64,000 bases of DNA from positions 4,279 through 68,278 of the forward strand of contig JAIVYN010000001.1 of NCBI GenBank assembly GCA_048635425.1. The letters are read 5' to 3'. The DNA is from NIOZ-UU13 sp048635425. Its GTDB lineage: Bacteria > Planctomycetota > Phycisphaerae > Sedimentisphaerales > Anaerobacaceae. The notes under the pieces are model-generated. The model was not told the DNA's origin. It did no database searches and saw only the letters and a program-made list of their open reading frames with translations. Positions within the stretch are counted from its first letter, which is position 1; each line of letters begins with the position of its first letter. A program made the position numbers and the translations under genes. Below, piece after piece: positions 8,654 to 15,913 of this stretch.

Positions 8654-9811
8654 ATGAAGACCATATATTTTGATAACAACGCCACGACAAAAGTATCTGA
8701 ACAGGTGCTCGAAGAAATGAAGCCGTTGTTTTGTGAGCTTTACGGCAATCCTTCGAGTATGCACACGTTTGGCGGACAGATGGGCCGCAGAGTCCGTCAG
8801 GCACGCGAGCAGGTGGCCGGCCTGCTTGGTTGTGAGCCGAGCGAGGTTATATTTACCAGCGGCGGCACTGAAAGTGACAACACCGCTATCAAAGGTACCT
8901 TGGCTGCGCTGCCGCACAAACGCAAAATCATAACTACCAGAGTTGAGCATCCTGCTGTGTTGACCGTTTGCCGTGAGCTTGAAAATCGCGGCTACACCGT
9001 TGTGGAATTGCCAGTGGACAAACAGGGTCGGCTTGACCTTGCGGAGCTGGAAGAGCAAATCGATGATGATACCGCTTTGGTTACGATAATGTATGCAAAC
9101 AATGAGACCGGTGTGGTATTTCCAATTGATAAAATCGCCGAATTAGTTGCCGATAGGGGGGTTATATTTCACACCGATGCAGTACAGGCGATTGGCAAGA
9201 TACCGCTGAACCTCTCGAAGAGCAATATCGATTTGCTCAGTCTCTCCGGCCATAAGCTGCACGCCCCGAAGGGCGTAGGCGTTTTGTACGTCCGCAAGGG
9301 GACACGGCTGTCGCCGTTTATGTTGGGCGGCCATCAGGAAGCAGGCAGAAGGGCCGGCACCGAAAATGTACCAGGTATCGTCGGCTTAGGAAAAGCGTGC
9401 GAATTGGCTGCTGATAACTTCGAGCAGGAGAACAGCAAAGTAAAATACCTCCGTGATAAGCTTGAGAAAGCAATACTGGAAAAGTGCCCTGACTCCCGGC
9501 TCAACGGCGACAAGGAAAATCGCCTGCCAAATACGACTAATATCAGCTTCGAGTATATTGAGGGCGAGGCGATTCTGCTTATGCTTGATAAATACGGCAT
9601 TTGCGCCAGCAGCGGCTCAGCCTGCACCTCCGGCTCACTCGAACCCAGCCACGTATTACGCGCGATGGGCGTACCCTTTACCGCCGCCCACGGCTCAATT
9701 CGGTTCAGCTTAAGCAGATACAACACAGAGGAAGAGGTCGATTACACCATCGAAAAAATGCCCGGGATTGTAAACCAGCTCCGCAAACTCTCACCTTTTG
9801 TAGCAAAATAG
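8654..9811 (+). CDS. nifS: cysteine desulfurase NifS/IscS
   Basis: The 385-residue class V aminotransferase-fold enzyme removes sulfur from cysteine and hands it to NifU. The N-terminal YFDNNATTKV, the PLP lysine K201 (SLSGHKLHAPKG) and catalytic C324 in SSGSACTSGSLEPSHVL are present. The short active-site loop is of the group I (NifS/IscS) type. It is the last gene of the operon that starts at 1358; tRNA-Leu lies on the other strand 57 bp beyond its stop. Confidence 0.95.
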   Translation: MKTIYFDNNATTKVSEQVLEEMKPLFCELYGNPSSMHTFGGQMGRRVRQAREQVAGLLGCEPSEVIFTSGGTESDNTAIKGTLAALPHKRKIITTRVEHPAVLTVCRELENRGYTVVELPVDKQGRLDLAELEEQIDDDTALVTIMYANNETGVVFPIDKIAELVADRGVIFHTDAVQAIGKIPLNLSKSNIDLLSLSGHKLHAPKGVGVLYVRKGTRLSPFMLGGHQEAGRRAGTENVPGIVGLGKACELAADNFEQENSKVKYLRDKLEKAILEKCPDSRLNGDKENRLPNTTNISFEYIEGEAILLMLDKYGICASSGSACTSGSLEPSHVLRAMGVPFTAAHGSIRFSLSRYNTEEEVDYTIEKMPGIVNQLRKLSPFVAK

Positions 9812-9832
9812 TTCCACACGGTGTAATTTTGC

Positions 9833-9867
9833 GCAATACGATATACGCAATACGCATCACGAATAAC
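9833..9867. repeat. heptamer array, 5 units
   Basis: Five successive 7-nt units, GCAATAC, GATATAC, GCAATAC, GCATCAC and GAATAAC, lie between nifS and tRNA-Leu and end exactly at the tRNA 3' base. They are degenerate copies with a strict period of 7. Confidence 0.8.
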
Positions 9868-9951
9868 TGCCGGAGGTGGGACTCGAACCCACACCCTGTT
9901 GCCAGGACGGGATTTTGAATCCCGCGCGTCTGCCAATTCCGCCACTCCGGC
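9868..9951 (-). tRNA. tRNA-Leu(CAA)
   Basis: The minus strand folds as an 84-nt class II tRNA: acceptor GCCGGAG pairs with CTCCGGC, the D-arm is GCGGAATTGGCAGACGC, the anticodon loop TTCAAAA gives CAA, there is a long variable arm, and the T-arm reads GGTTCGAGTCC. The discriminator is A and CCA is not encoded. Confidence 0.96.
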
Positions 9952-9955
9952 CCTT

Positions 9956-10028
9956 CTAATTTACTATTTGCTATTTACTATTGAAGTGATGATGTTAAAT
10001 AATAAATAGTCAATAGTCAATAGCCAAT
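9956..10028. repeat. two facing heptamer arrays
   Basis: Four units (CTAATTT, ACTATTT, GCTATTT, ACTATTG; 9956-9983) face four units (AATAAAT, AGTCAAT, AGTCAAT, AGCCAAT; 10001-10028). The arrays are rough reverse complements, so the stretch can fold as an imperfect hairpin. The second array merges with the proB fragment that follows. Confidence 0.75.
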
Positions 10029-10088
10029 AATTATAATGTCTTCCGGTGTGGCAGCAACATCTATGTGGGCGGATTCTACTGCTTTTGG
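10017..10088 (-). pseudogene. proB 3'-end fragment
   Basis: On the minus strand this reads KAVESAHIDVAATPEDIIII, then GY and TGA. It aligns with the end of intact ProB at 15899 (KLLGPAHRDVVAIPEDIVII, then DY and TGA). Both end in a TATTGAC heptamer. Nothing upstream of about 24 codons matches proB, and the lipoprotein gene stop lies there instead. It looks like a remnant left by duplication or insertion. Confidence 0.7.
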
Positions 10089-10098
10089 TTGAAGGTTC

Positions 10099-10473
10099 CT
10101 ATCCTTCCTTCCAGTACCGCTGCACAATACCGTCTTTTATCTCGAAGGAAACGCTGTGGTCTGTTTCCTTATCATCGACAATGATTATCGGAAACAGAAC
10201 AAAGGCGTTGTCCTTTTTCATTATGCATCTGTACTTGAGGATCTCGGTCCCGTCTTCCGTCAAACGTTCTTCGGTGGGTTCACCAAGTGCCGCCACAAGC
10301 CAGTCCTTTGTCGTCTCGCCGCATTCGATCTGCCTGAGTGTCTGGTTTCCGATAGGCCTATCTCTGCCGGTGTAGTGTTCGTCCGTCTTGCTGATAACAC
10401 ATCCGACAAGCAGAACTGACGTCACGGCCAGCAACGCAAAAAGAGCGATTTCGTTGTGCTTATACAGTTTCAT
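10099..10473 (-). CDS. BamE/SmpA-like lipoprotein, paralog 1
   Basis: The 124-residue protein starts with a lipoprotein signal (ALFALLAVTSVLLVGC, lipobox LVGC). The mature part has LRQIECGETTKDWLVAALGEPT, which resembles the SmpA/OmlA (BamE-like) motif of a helix followed by LGxP. Known BamE belongs to the outer-membrane assembly machinery, but many small lipoproteins share this fold. It is a tandem paralog of the gene at 10613, with a strong match over the whole length (EPTEERLTEDGTEILKYRC versus EPTEESMTEDGSEILRYKC). Function is otherwise unknown. Confidence 0.75.
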   Translation of the reverse strand: MKLYKHNEIALFALLAVTSVLLVGCVISKTDEHYTGRDRPIGNQTLRQIECGETTKDWLVAALGEPTEERLTEDGTEILKYRCIMKKDNAFVLFPIIIVDDKETDHSVSFEIKDGIVQRYWKEG

Positions 10474-10570
10474 TTCTCACTTCTCCTAAATCAGCTCGCA
10501 TTTAGCTCCTGCCACTTCGTTTATTTCGTATTTATTTCCCTAATCTCCCCATATACTTATCTACGCACCC

Positions 10571-10605
10571 ACTCATCAACATTCATCAATCATCAATAAT
10601 CAATT
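10571..10605. repeat. heptamer array, 5 units
   Basis: ACTCATC, AACATTC, ATCAATC, ATCAATA and ATCAATT in strict period 7, just downstream of the second lipoprotein gene's stop and upstream of the first one. Confidence 0.75.
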
Positions 10606-10612
10606 AGAGTTG

Positions 10613-10981
10613 CTATCTTTCCTTCCAGTGCCGCTGCACAATACCGTCTTTGAGCTTAAACACAACGGTGTGTTCTATTTCCTTTGTATCTTCGATAGCG
10701 ATGGGTGGCGGGAACATGGCAAATCTGTTGTCCTTTTTCTCTATGCATTTGTACCTGAGGATCTCGCTCCCGTCTTCCGTCATACTTTCTTCGGTCGGCT
10801 CACCGACTATCGCCAAAAGCTGGTCTCTTGTCGTCCTGCCGGATTTTATCTGCCTTAGCTGCGAATTTTCAACGCCGCTGTAGTGCACATCACTTTGAGT
10901 GGCAACGCAGCCGGCAAGCAGAACCGACGTCACGCCCAGTGACACAAAAAGAGCAATTTCATTAAATTTATAATGTTTCAT
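10613..10981 (-). CDS. BamE/SmpA-like lipoprotein, paralog 2
   Basis: The 122-residue protein has the same layout as its neighbour: signal FNEIALFVSLGVTSVLLAGC with lipobox LAGC, then LRQIKSGRTTRDQLLAIVGEPT. Even the start context ATGAAACTGTATAAGC / ATGAAACATTATAAAT and the 5' sequence TTAGGAGAAG are shared with paralog 1, so the pair arose by tandem duplication. It differs by a shorter segment after the lipobox. Likely anchored in the outer membrane; role unknown. Confidence 0.75.
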   Translation of the reverse strand: MKHYKFNEIALFVSLGVTSVLLAGCVATQSDVHYSGVENSQLRQIKSGRTTRDQLLAIVGEPTEESMTEDGSEILRYKCIEKKDNRFAMFPPPIAIEDTKEIEHTVVFKLKDGIVQRHWKER

Positions 10982-11231
10982 TTCTCGCTTCTCCTAAATC
11001 AGTTGATATTTCCACGGAACAATTTACAGATACTCCCACGCCTTTCAATTGCACATAATGTCAAACGTCTCTTTCGGTGTATACATTTTACTCTATCATA
11101 AATAAGGCACGCGAAGTCCTGACAGTAACAAAAAATATCAGCCATACGCCGGAATCATATCTGGCACGAAAACCTCACTGGAAGACGTTTTATAAAGGAA
11201 CCGAGTTAAATTCAGGAATATCCCAAGCACA

Positions 11232-12074
11232 CTATCTAATTCTTATAGAGCCATAGCCGGTCTTCAAACTCAGCTTTCCATTTCCCTCACCTATTCTTCC
11301 TTCTATTCGCTTGCTGCTTATCTTGCCCTTCACTACAATCGGCAGGTCAGTTTTTATCGAGCCGTAGTTGGTTGCAAGTTCGACTTGTCCGGTGAATCCG
11401 GGCGGTGCTGTAAAGTCAATATTGCCGTACGATGTGCTTATGTTTGTTTGTGTTTCAGCCGGTGCCAAATCCGAATATTCGATATCGATATTGCCGTAGC
11501 TTGAGCCGGCAGTTAGCTCGTCAGATATAATTTCCCTGCAATCGACACTGCCATAGGATGTATCCACTTGGATTTGGCCGTTAATGCTGTCACAGTTAAT
11601 CGAGCCATAGCGGGTGTGTGCTTTCACGTAGCCGCTGGTATCAGCTAATTCTATCGAGCCGTATGAGCTGGCACATTCGATGTTTGTTTGTACAGGGACA
11701 GTTATTTGGTAGCTAATACTTATTGAGCGTTTATTTTTCACGTGCGGCTTGTCTGCCCTGACCGTTAGTGTCTTTCCGGCCGGCTCAAGCTGTATATTCA
11801 CTTTTTCAGCAATTTCAGCGGCTTCCTCCTCAGTAGGGGCCTGCACACGAATTGTAGCGACCACACTGCAATCGGCAGTATTGGTACCACCTACTGTTAT
11901 AGAGCCATAGCTTGTTTTAGCCACAACGGTAGAGCCGGATTCCAAAGGCGCCTGGAGTCTAATTGTTTTCTCGTATTTGGCCCGGGGCCAATCACCGATA
12001 TGAATAACGCACCCACTGACAGCAAGCAGTAAGCATAAGCCGAGAGCTAATACTATAGTATATTTTTTCTTCAT
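11232..12074 (-). CDS. DUF4097-like lipoprotein with SYGSI repeats
   Basis: The 280-residue protein has a lipoprotein signal (LGLCLLLAVSGC) and then a series of about 20-residue repeats each containing SYGSI, RYGSI, SYGNI or NYGSI. This is the pattern of DUF4097/head-GIN-type proteins that form a right-handed beta-helix. It is paralogous to the gene at 14412 (ARYERTVQL versus AKYEKTIRL after the signal, and the shared GSIRIR C-terminus). The 3' flank with CCGAGTTAAATTCAGG recurs next to the remnant at 12176. It is probably an exported scaffold or adhesin; no enzyme motif is seen. Confidence 0.75.
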   Translation of the reverse strand: MKKKYTIVLALGLCLLLAVSGCVIHIGDWPRAKYEKTIRLQAPLESGSTVVAKTSYGSITVGGTNTADCSVVATIRVQAPTEEEAAEIAEKVNIQLEPAGKTLTVRADKPHVKNKRSISISYQITVPVQTNIECASSYGSIELADTSGYVKAHTRYGSINCDSINGQIQVDTSYGSVDCREIISDELTAGSSYGNIDIEYSDLAPAETQTNISTSYGNIDFTAPPGFTGQVELATNYGSIKTDLPIVVKGKISSKRIEGRIGEGNGKLSLKTGYGSIRIR

Positions 12075-12175
12075 TTTTCTGTCCCCTTAATTCTATAACT
12101 TTTTCTTGTACGAATCCCTCGTTGGTTTTCTGTTTATATAAGGACCGAGTTAAATTCAGGGATATATCAAGAATA

Positions 12176-12250
12176 TTATCTTATTCTTATAGAGCCATCG
12201 TTTGTCTTGATATACAGCCTGCCTTGTCCTGTTCCTGTTGTTCCTTTATT
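12176..12250 (-). pseudogene. 3' remnant of a third DUF4097-like lipoprotein gene
   Basis: The minus strand reads ENKGTTGTGQGRLYIKTNDG followed by SIRIR and a stop. It matches the last 25 residues of the intact gene at 14412 (GIKGTIRTGEGRLYIKTDDG, SIRIR). Its downstream flank CCGAGTTAAATTCAGG is also found after the gene at 11232. The 5' part is missing and the 3' end of the peptidase gene takes its place. Confidence 0.8.
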
Positions 12251-14363
12251 TTCGACGGAAGGGCTCCTTAAGCCTCTTCTGCACCCATTCTTTGTTGAGT
12301 CTTATCCCATATTGGTCATGCCTCATTTCTCTCTTTACGGACTTTTTCAGAGACTCATTGTAACATTTTAGAGCCTTGTCCCGTTGTCCGAGCAGGTCGA
12401 GAAGATGTCCCTGCCATACGATCGCCGCGAAAGCTCGCAACGGGTCGTCTTGTTCTTGGGTCTCTACTCCTCTGAAGGCCTCCAAGGCTTCTTTGTAGTA
12501 CTCCCCATCGTACAACGTCAGTCCGAGCTTGAACCAGCTGCCCGGGCTCAATAGGTTTCTGTCCCGAGCCTTGTTGAAGATGTCCAGAGCCTTCTTCCCC
12601 GCCCCGACCCAGGGAAGGTTTTGTATGGCTTTAGCAAGCTCTTGTTCGCCGAGTGAAGGCGGGGGAACGACCAAGGGCAGGGCCTGGTCCGGGTCGAGCT
12701 GGACGTCTTTGAGTGGTGATAGGCTCTCGAACCGGATTGTGTCCACATCCCGGAGACGATTCGTGAAAGTTCGCTGCGTGGTGCCATCTTCAAAATGAGC
12801 CGCCACCGGCACGGGCATTTTCAAGTCACCCAGACACCGAATTTCTATCTCAGAGATATAAGCGTCACCCTTCTTTTTACATTTCTTTAAAGCAACCTTG
12901 TACGAAAGATACTTATTGGAGTTCACCCATTGATCGAAGAACCATCCCAGGTCTTCTCCACTTTCCTGCTCGCATACCGCTCGAAACTCGTGCAGGCCGA
13001 GCCTTCGCCCGGCAAACTCTTTCAGGCATCGCCGGCAGATGCGGTCAAAGAGAGCCTCGCCCAGCACGCAATCAAGGGCACTGATGATGCTGAATCCCTT
13101 ACCATGAATCACGATATTATTGAAGTCGAATTTGATCTTAGACCGTTCCTCCAGCGATCTGCTGACGGTTGTGTCGAGCCCGTCCCGCACGCCTTTGATG
13201 TATCTGGCCATGAGTTCCTGATGTTTTTGGTTGCCTAAGCTTCTCTCGCGGCAGTACTCTCTGTCGGCGTAAATCCCCAGCCCGATCCACAGCCAGCCGG
13301 GTTCGTCTTTTTCTATAACATACCTGCTCCAGTATTGATGGCCGATTTCGTGGGCTGTGATCCACCGCCAGTGCAGTTCTGGTTTCTCCTCCATCCGGCC
13401 CATGCCATGGATGACTATAATGCTGGTAGCCGCAGGATAGCCTCCAGCCGGACGGTCCATTCCTGGAAGGATCGTCAGGATGCGATAGGGATAGAATCCA
13501 AACCGTTCCCGATAAAAATTGATGACATCGACTGCCGTTTCCTGAAGCAGTTCGGCGCACTTCCTGTCCTCGGGTCTGTAGAGACAACGAACAGCTACAT
13601 CTTGGGCCTGGTCTTCAAGAACCTCGTATCCCTTGCTCAAGAAAAAGCCAAAAGACGGTACCGCCTCGGCGTGATAGCAACCGGTCTGGCGGTCAAACCG
13701 ACCGCTCGTGGCAACCGTATATATATCCGGGACATCAAGCTTGACTTGATAATCATTATGGGTATCAAAGCCCCACCATAGCCGAGGCCAGCCGGTCACC
13801 GGCCCAATTTCGTTCAGTTCCTCAGGCGGGGCAGGTGTGGACAGACCGAACTCGACCTGCAGCGTCAACGACTCACCGGGTCGGACAGGCTCGGCCAACA
13901 TGAAATCCTGTGGGTACGATTCCAGGGGCGTTGGCAACTTCACGGGTATGCCGTTAGCCATGATCTTCAGGGTCTGGTTCCCGTACTTAAACCATGTGAT
14001 GGCAAGCGTCTGCATTGGCCTGGATGTCGTGTTAACGAAAGAAATAACTTCCTTGCCTTGCAGGACGATGTCTTCTGCCAGCTTGATGGTGCAATCTATC
14101 TTGTAGTTTGCTCGCGGCGGTTGTCTCGGAGCCCAATACCCCACCGTGGCTGCCTCAGTCTCTTGAGCCTTGGCGATACTTGTGGATACCGTCAGTGCAA
14201 GGGCAGTCAAAGTATAAACCAAATGTACAAATAACCTGGTCCTTTGAATGTCTCCCTGTCCGCTGATACCTTTATATGCTCCGCACTGCGTGTTGGATAC
14301 TATGGAACGACTGAATGGTAGCGCTGTCCCACATCCTAAGTCAGTCATGTAAGTAGGTTCCAT
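12246..14363 (-). CDS. exported M1-family metallopeptidase-like protein with TPR tail
   Basis: The 705-residue protein has a signal-like hydrophobic stretch (about 44-66, ending in IAKAQ), an M1 N-terminal beta-domain, and a gluzincin motif H338-E339-I-G-H342. The third zinc ligand expected 18 residues after H342 is not a Glu: the aligned segment is GWLWIGLGIYAD where active enzymes have xLWLNEGFAxYxE. Residues 585-690 look like TPR helices (SWFKLGLTLYDGEYYKEALE). The ATG at 14363 has a strong AAAGGAAGGAAG ribosome site. Base composition looks GC-richer than its neighbours. It lies inside a cluster of DUF4097-like genes and its stop codon is fused to a remnant of one. It could be an aminopeptidase with altered ligands or an inactive relative. 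Confidence 0.75.
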   Translation of the reverse strand: MEPTYMTDLGCGTALPFSRSIVSNTQCGAYKGISGQGDIQRTRLFVHLVYTLTALALTVSTSIAKAQETEAATVGYWAPRQPPRANYKIDCTIKLAEDIVLQGKEVISFVNTTSRPMQTLAITWFKYGNQTLKIMANGIPVKLPTPLESYPQDFMLAEPVRPGESLTLQVEFGLSTPAPPEELNEIGPVTGWPRLWWGFDTHNDYQVKLDVPDIYTVATSGRFDRQTGCYHAEAVPSFGFFLSKGYEVLEDQAQDVAVRCLYRPEDRKCAELLQETAVDVINFYRERFGFYPYRILTILPGMDRPAGGYPAATSIIVIHGMGRMEEKPELHWRWITAHEIGHQYWSRYVIEKDEPGWLWIGLGIYADREYCRERSLGNQKHQELMARYIKGVRDGLDTTVSRSLEERSKIKFDFNNIVIHGKGFSIISALDCVLGEALFDRICRRCLKEFAGRRLGLHEFRAVCEQESGEDLGWFFDQWVNSNKYLSYKVALKKCKKKGDAYISEIEIRCLGDLKMPVPVAAHFEDGTTQRTFTNRLRDVDTIRFESLSPLKDVQLDPDQALPLVVPPPSLGEQELAKAIQNLPWVGAGKKALDIFNKARDRNLLSPGSWFKLGLTLYDGEYYKEALEAFRGVETQEQDDPLRAFAAIVWQGHLLDLLGQRDKALKCYNESLKKSVKREMRHDQYGIRLNKEWVQKRLKEPFRRK

Positions 14364-14411
14364 TTTTGCTTCCTTCCTTTCATGTATGACAACAGGGGAG
14401 TTTCATTGAAA

Positions 14412-15395
14412 TTATCTTATTCTTATTGAGCCATCGTCTGTCTTAATATACAGCCTGCCTTCTCCCGTTCTGATTGTTCCTTTAATTCCGCTTTTGCCTA
14501 ATTTCCCCGTCACTTTTATTGGCAAATCTGTATTTATCGAGCCATCGTTCGTTATAACTTCGACATCCGCAGAGAAGTTCGCCGGGGCAGTTAAGTCGAT
14601 AGCGGCATCATCTGTAACCAACGAGATATTACAAACACCGCCGGCATCTTCAGAATATACCACTGTGATCCTTCCATCATCGCTTTGAATATTTACATCA
14701 CCGCTAACCTCCTGGACCCTGGTCGAACCATCATTACTTCTGACTTTTATGTCCCCAACGACTCGTGACATGGTTACCGAACCGTCATCGGTCTGGATGT
14801 CTATCCATCCGGCCCTCTGCAAGTTTACATCACTATTAAACTCCTGGATATTGACCGAGCCGTCATTGCTTCTGACTTTTATATCTCCAACAATTCGTGC
14901 AAGCGATACTGAACCATCATCGGTTTTTATGTCAATATCCCCATTGATGTGTTCTATCGTAATATCCCCATCATCCGTGCTAAGTTGCACATCGCAATCC
15001 TTCACTACCATCGCCTCGACCTGAATATCCACGCTTTGGTTCATCATCAATATCGGCTTTTCAAGTTTTACCGTTAGCTTAGAGCCGAATTGTTCAAGTT
15101 TTACCTTTGTCTTTTCAGCGATTGTTCTGGCTTTTTCATCCGAATCAGCCCTGGCGATAATCGTGGCGGTGACATTGCAATCCGTAATCTCGCCGCCGTT
15201 TATAGTAATCCAGCCGTCGTTGCTCTTGGCCGCAAATAAAGAGCCGGCCGACATTGGCTTGGATAGCTGCACCGTCCTTTCATATCTTGCCCGGGGGTAA
15301 CTATATCCTCTTATTTGGATATAGCAGCCTGCAACGGAGATTAACGAGCAAAGCAAACAATACAGCAATATTCTTGTGAAGATAGCACTTTTCAT
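14412..15395 (-). CDS. DUF4097-like lipoprotein with DDGSI repeats
   Basis: The 327-residue protein has a lipoprotein signal (LYCLLCSLISVAGC) and about ten repeats built on TDDGSV, SNDGSV, TNDGSI or SDDGRI. Two longer units repeat almost exactly (VGDIKVRSNDGS). The pattern predicts a beta-helix or solenoid on the cell surface or in the periplasm. It is the paralog of the SYGSI protein at 11232, with the repeat core changed from SYG to DDG. The peptidase gene follows by 48 nt on the same strand, so co-transcription is likely. Confidence 0.75.
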   Translation of the reverse strand: MKSAIFTRILLYCLLCSLISVAGCYIQIRGYSYPRARYERTVQLSKPMSAGSLFAAKSNDGWITINGGEITDCNVTATIIARADSDEKARTIAEKTKVKLEQFGSKLTVKLEKPILMMNQSVDIQVEAMVVKDCDVQLSTDDGDITIEHINGDIDIKTDDGSVSLARIVGDIKVRSNDGSVNIQEFNSDVNLQRAGWIDIQTDDGSVTMSRVVGDIKVRSNDGSTRVQEVSGDVNIQSDDGRITVVYSEDAGGVCNISLVTDDAAIDLTAPANFSADVEVITNDGSINTDLPIKVTGKLGKSGIKGTIRTGEGRLYIKTDDGSIRIR

Positions 15396-15729
15396 TTTTC
15401 TTCCCTTTCAATTAATATTTTCTATGTCTTGCAGTGCTCGCAGCAATCATCATAATTTTTCCGACGACTTTGAAATTTAGGTTTGACAGGAGCAATTATG
15501 CCGGCCAAATGTTACCATTTTGTTACGGATTTATCCTTTTTTTGTTATTTTTTTTGATTTTTTTGCTTCCACGCGGCCGATTAAGATATTTAATATATGC
15601 ATTCACTTTATCGGCGTATTCTGGATTACAGTTTTGGAAGGGTGGGGCTTGCCCCACCGTTTATCTTAAATTCGCGTTCGCCTTGTTGGCGGATTTTGAT
15701 TTAGAGAGCCCAAAGTAGGAGATAAGAAA
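15396..15729. other. intergenic stretch with one hairpin
   Basis: No convincing gene was found. A 94-codon open frame at 15434-15718 has no ribosome site and a membrane-like low-complexity product. A perfect hairpin GGTGGGGCTTGCCCCACC lies at 15641-15658. AGGAG at 15717 serves the microprotein that follows. Confidence 0.6.
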
Positions 15730-15804
15730 ATGTGCAATACTTGTGGCTGTCGCTCAAAAAAGAAAAAAACAACAAAAAAGAAAGCCAAGAAGAAAAAGAA
15801 ATAA
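15730..15804 (+). CDS. 24-residue CxxCGC lysine-rich microprotein
   Basis: ATG at 15730 opens a 24-codon frame: MCNTCGCRSKKKK, then TTKKKAKKKKK and TAA. An AGGAG ribosome site lies about 8 nt upstream. The N-terminal MCxxCGC matches the nickel-binding N-terminus known from HypB, here without the GTPase domain, and the rest is almost all lysine. It could bind a metal or nucleic acid. Function is unknown and translation is inferred only from the ribosome site and the motif. Confidence 0.5.
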   Translation: MCNTCGCRSKKKKTTKKKAKKKKK

Positions 15805-15885
15805 AAATACCTAATCGATCATCCTTAATCAATATTGATTTTGAAGATCCGCTCCGGGCGAAATCCGTTGTCTGGTCGGGGCAAT

Positions 15886-15913
15886 CAATAGTAAATCGTC
15901 AATAGTCAATTAT
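15886..15913. repeat. heptamer array overlapping proB stop
   Basis: CAATAGT, AAATCGT, CAATAGT and CAATTAT in period 7. On the minus strand the array encodes the last residues of ProB (IIDY) and its TGA stop. Confidence 0.75.

Noticed and set aside
12529..13781. Several plus-strand frames opposite the peptidase gene
   Set aside because: They are shadows of the real minus-strand frame, without ribosome sites or known domains.
15434..15718. 94-codon frame between the DUF4097 gene and the microprotein
   Set aside because: No ribosome site, no family, and it reads through a hairpin repeat.
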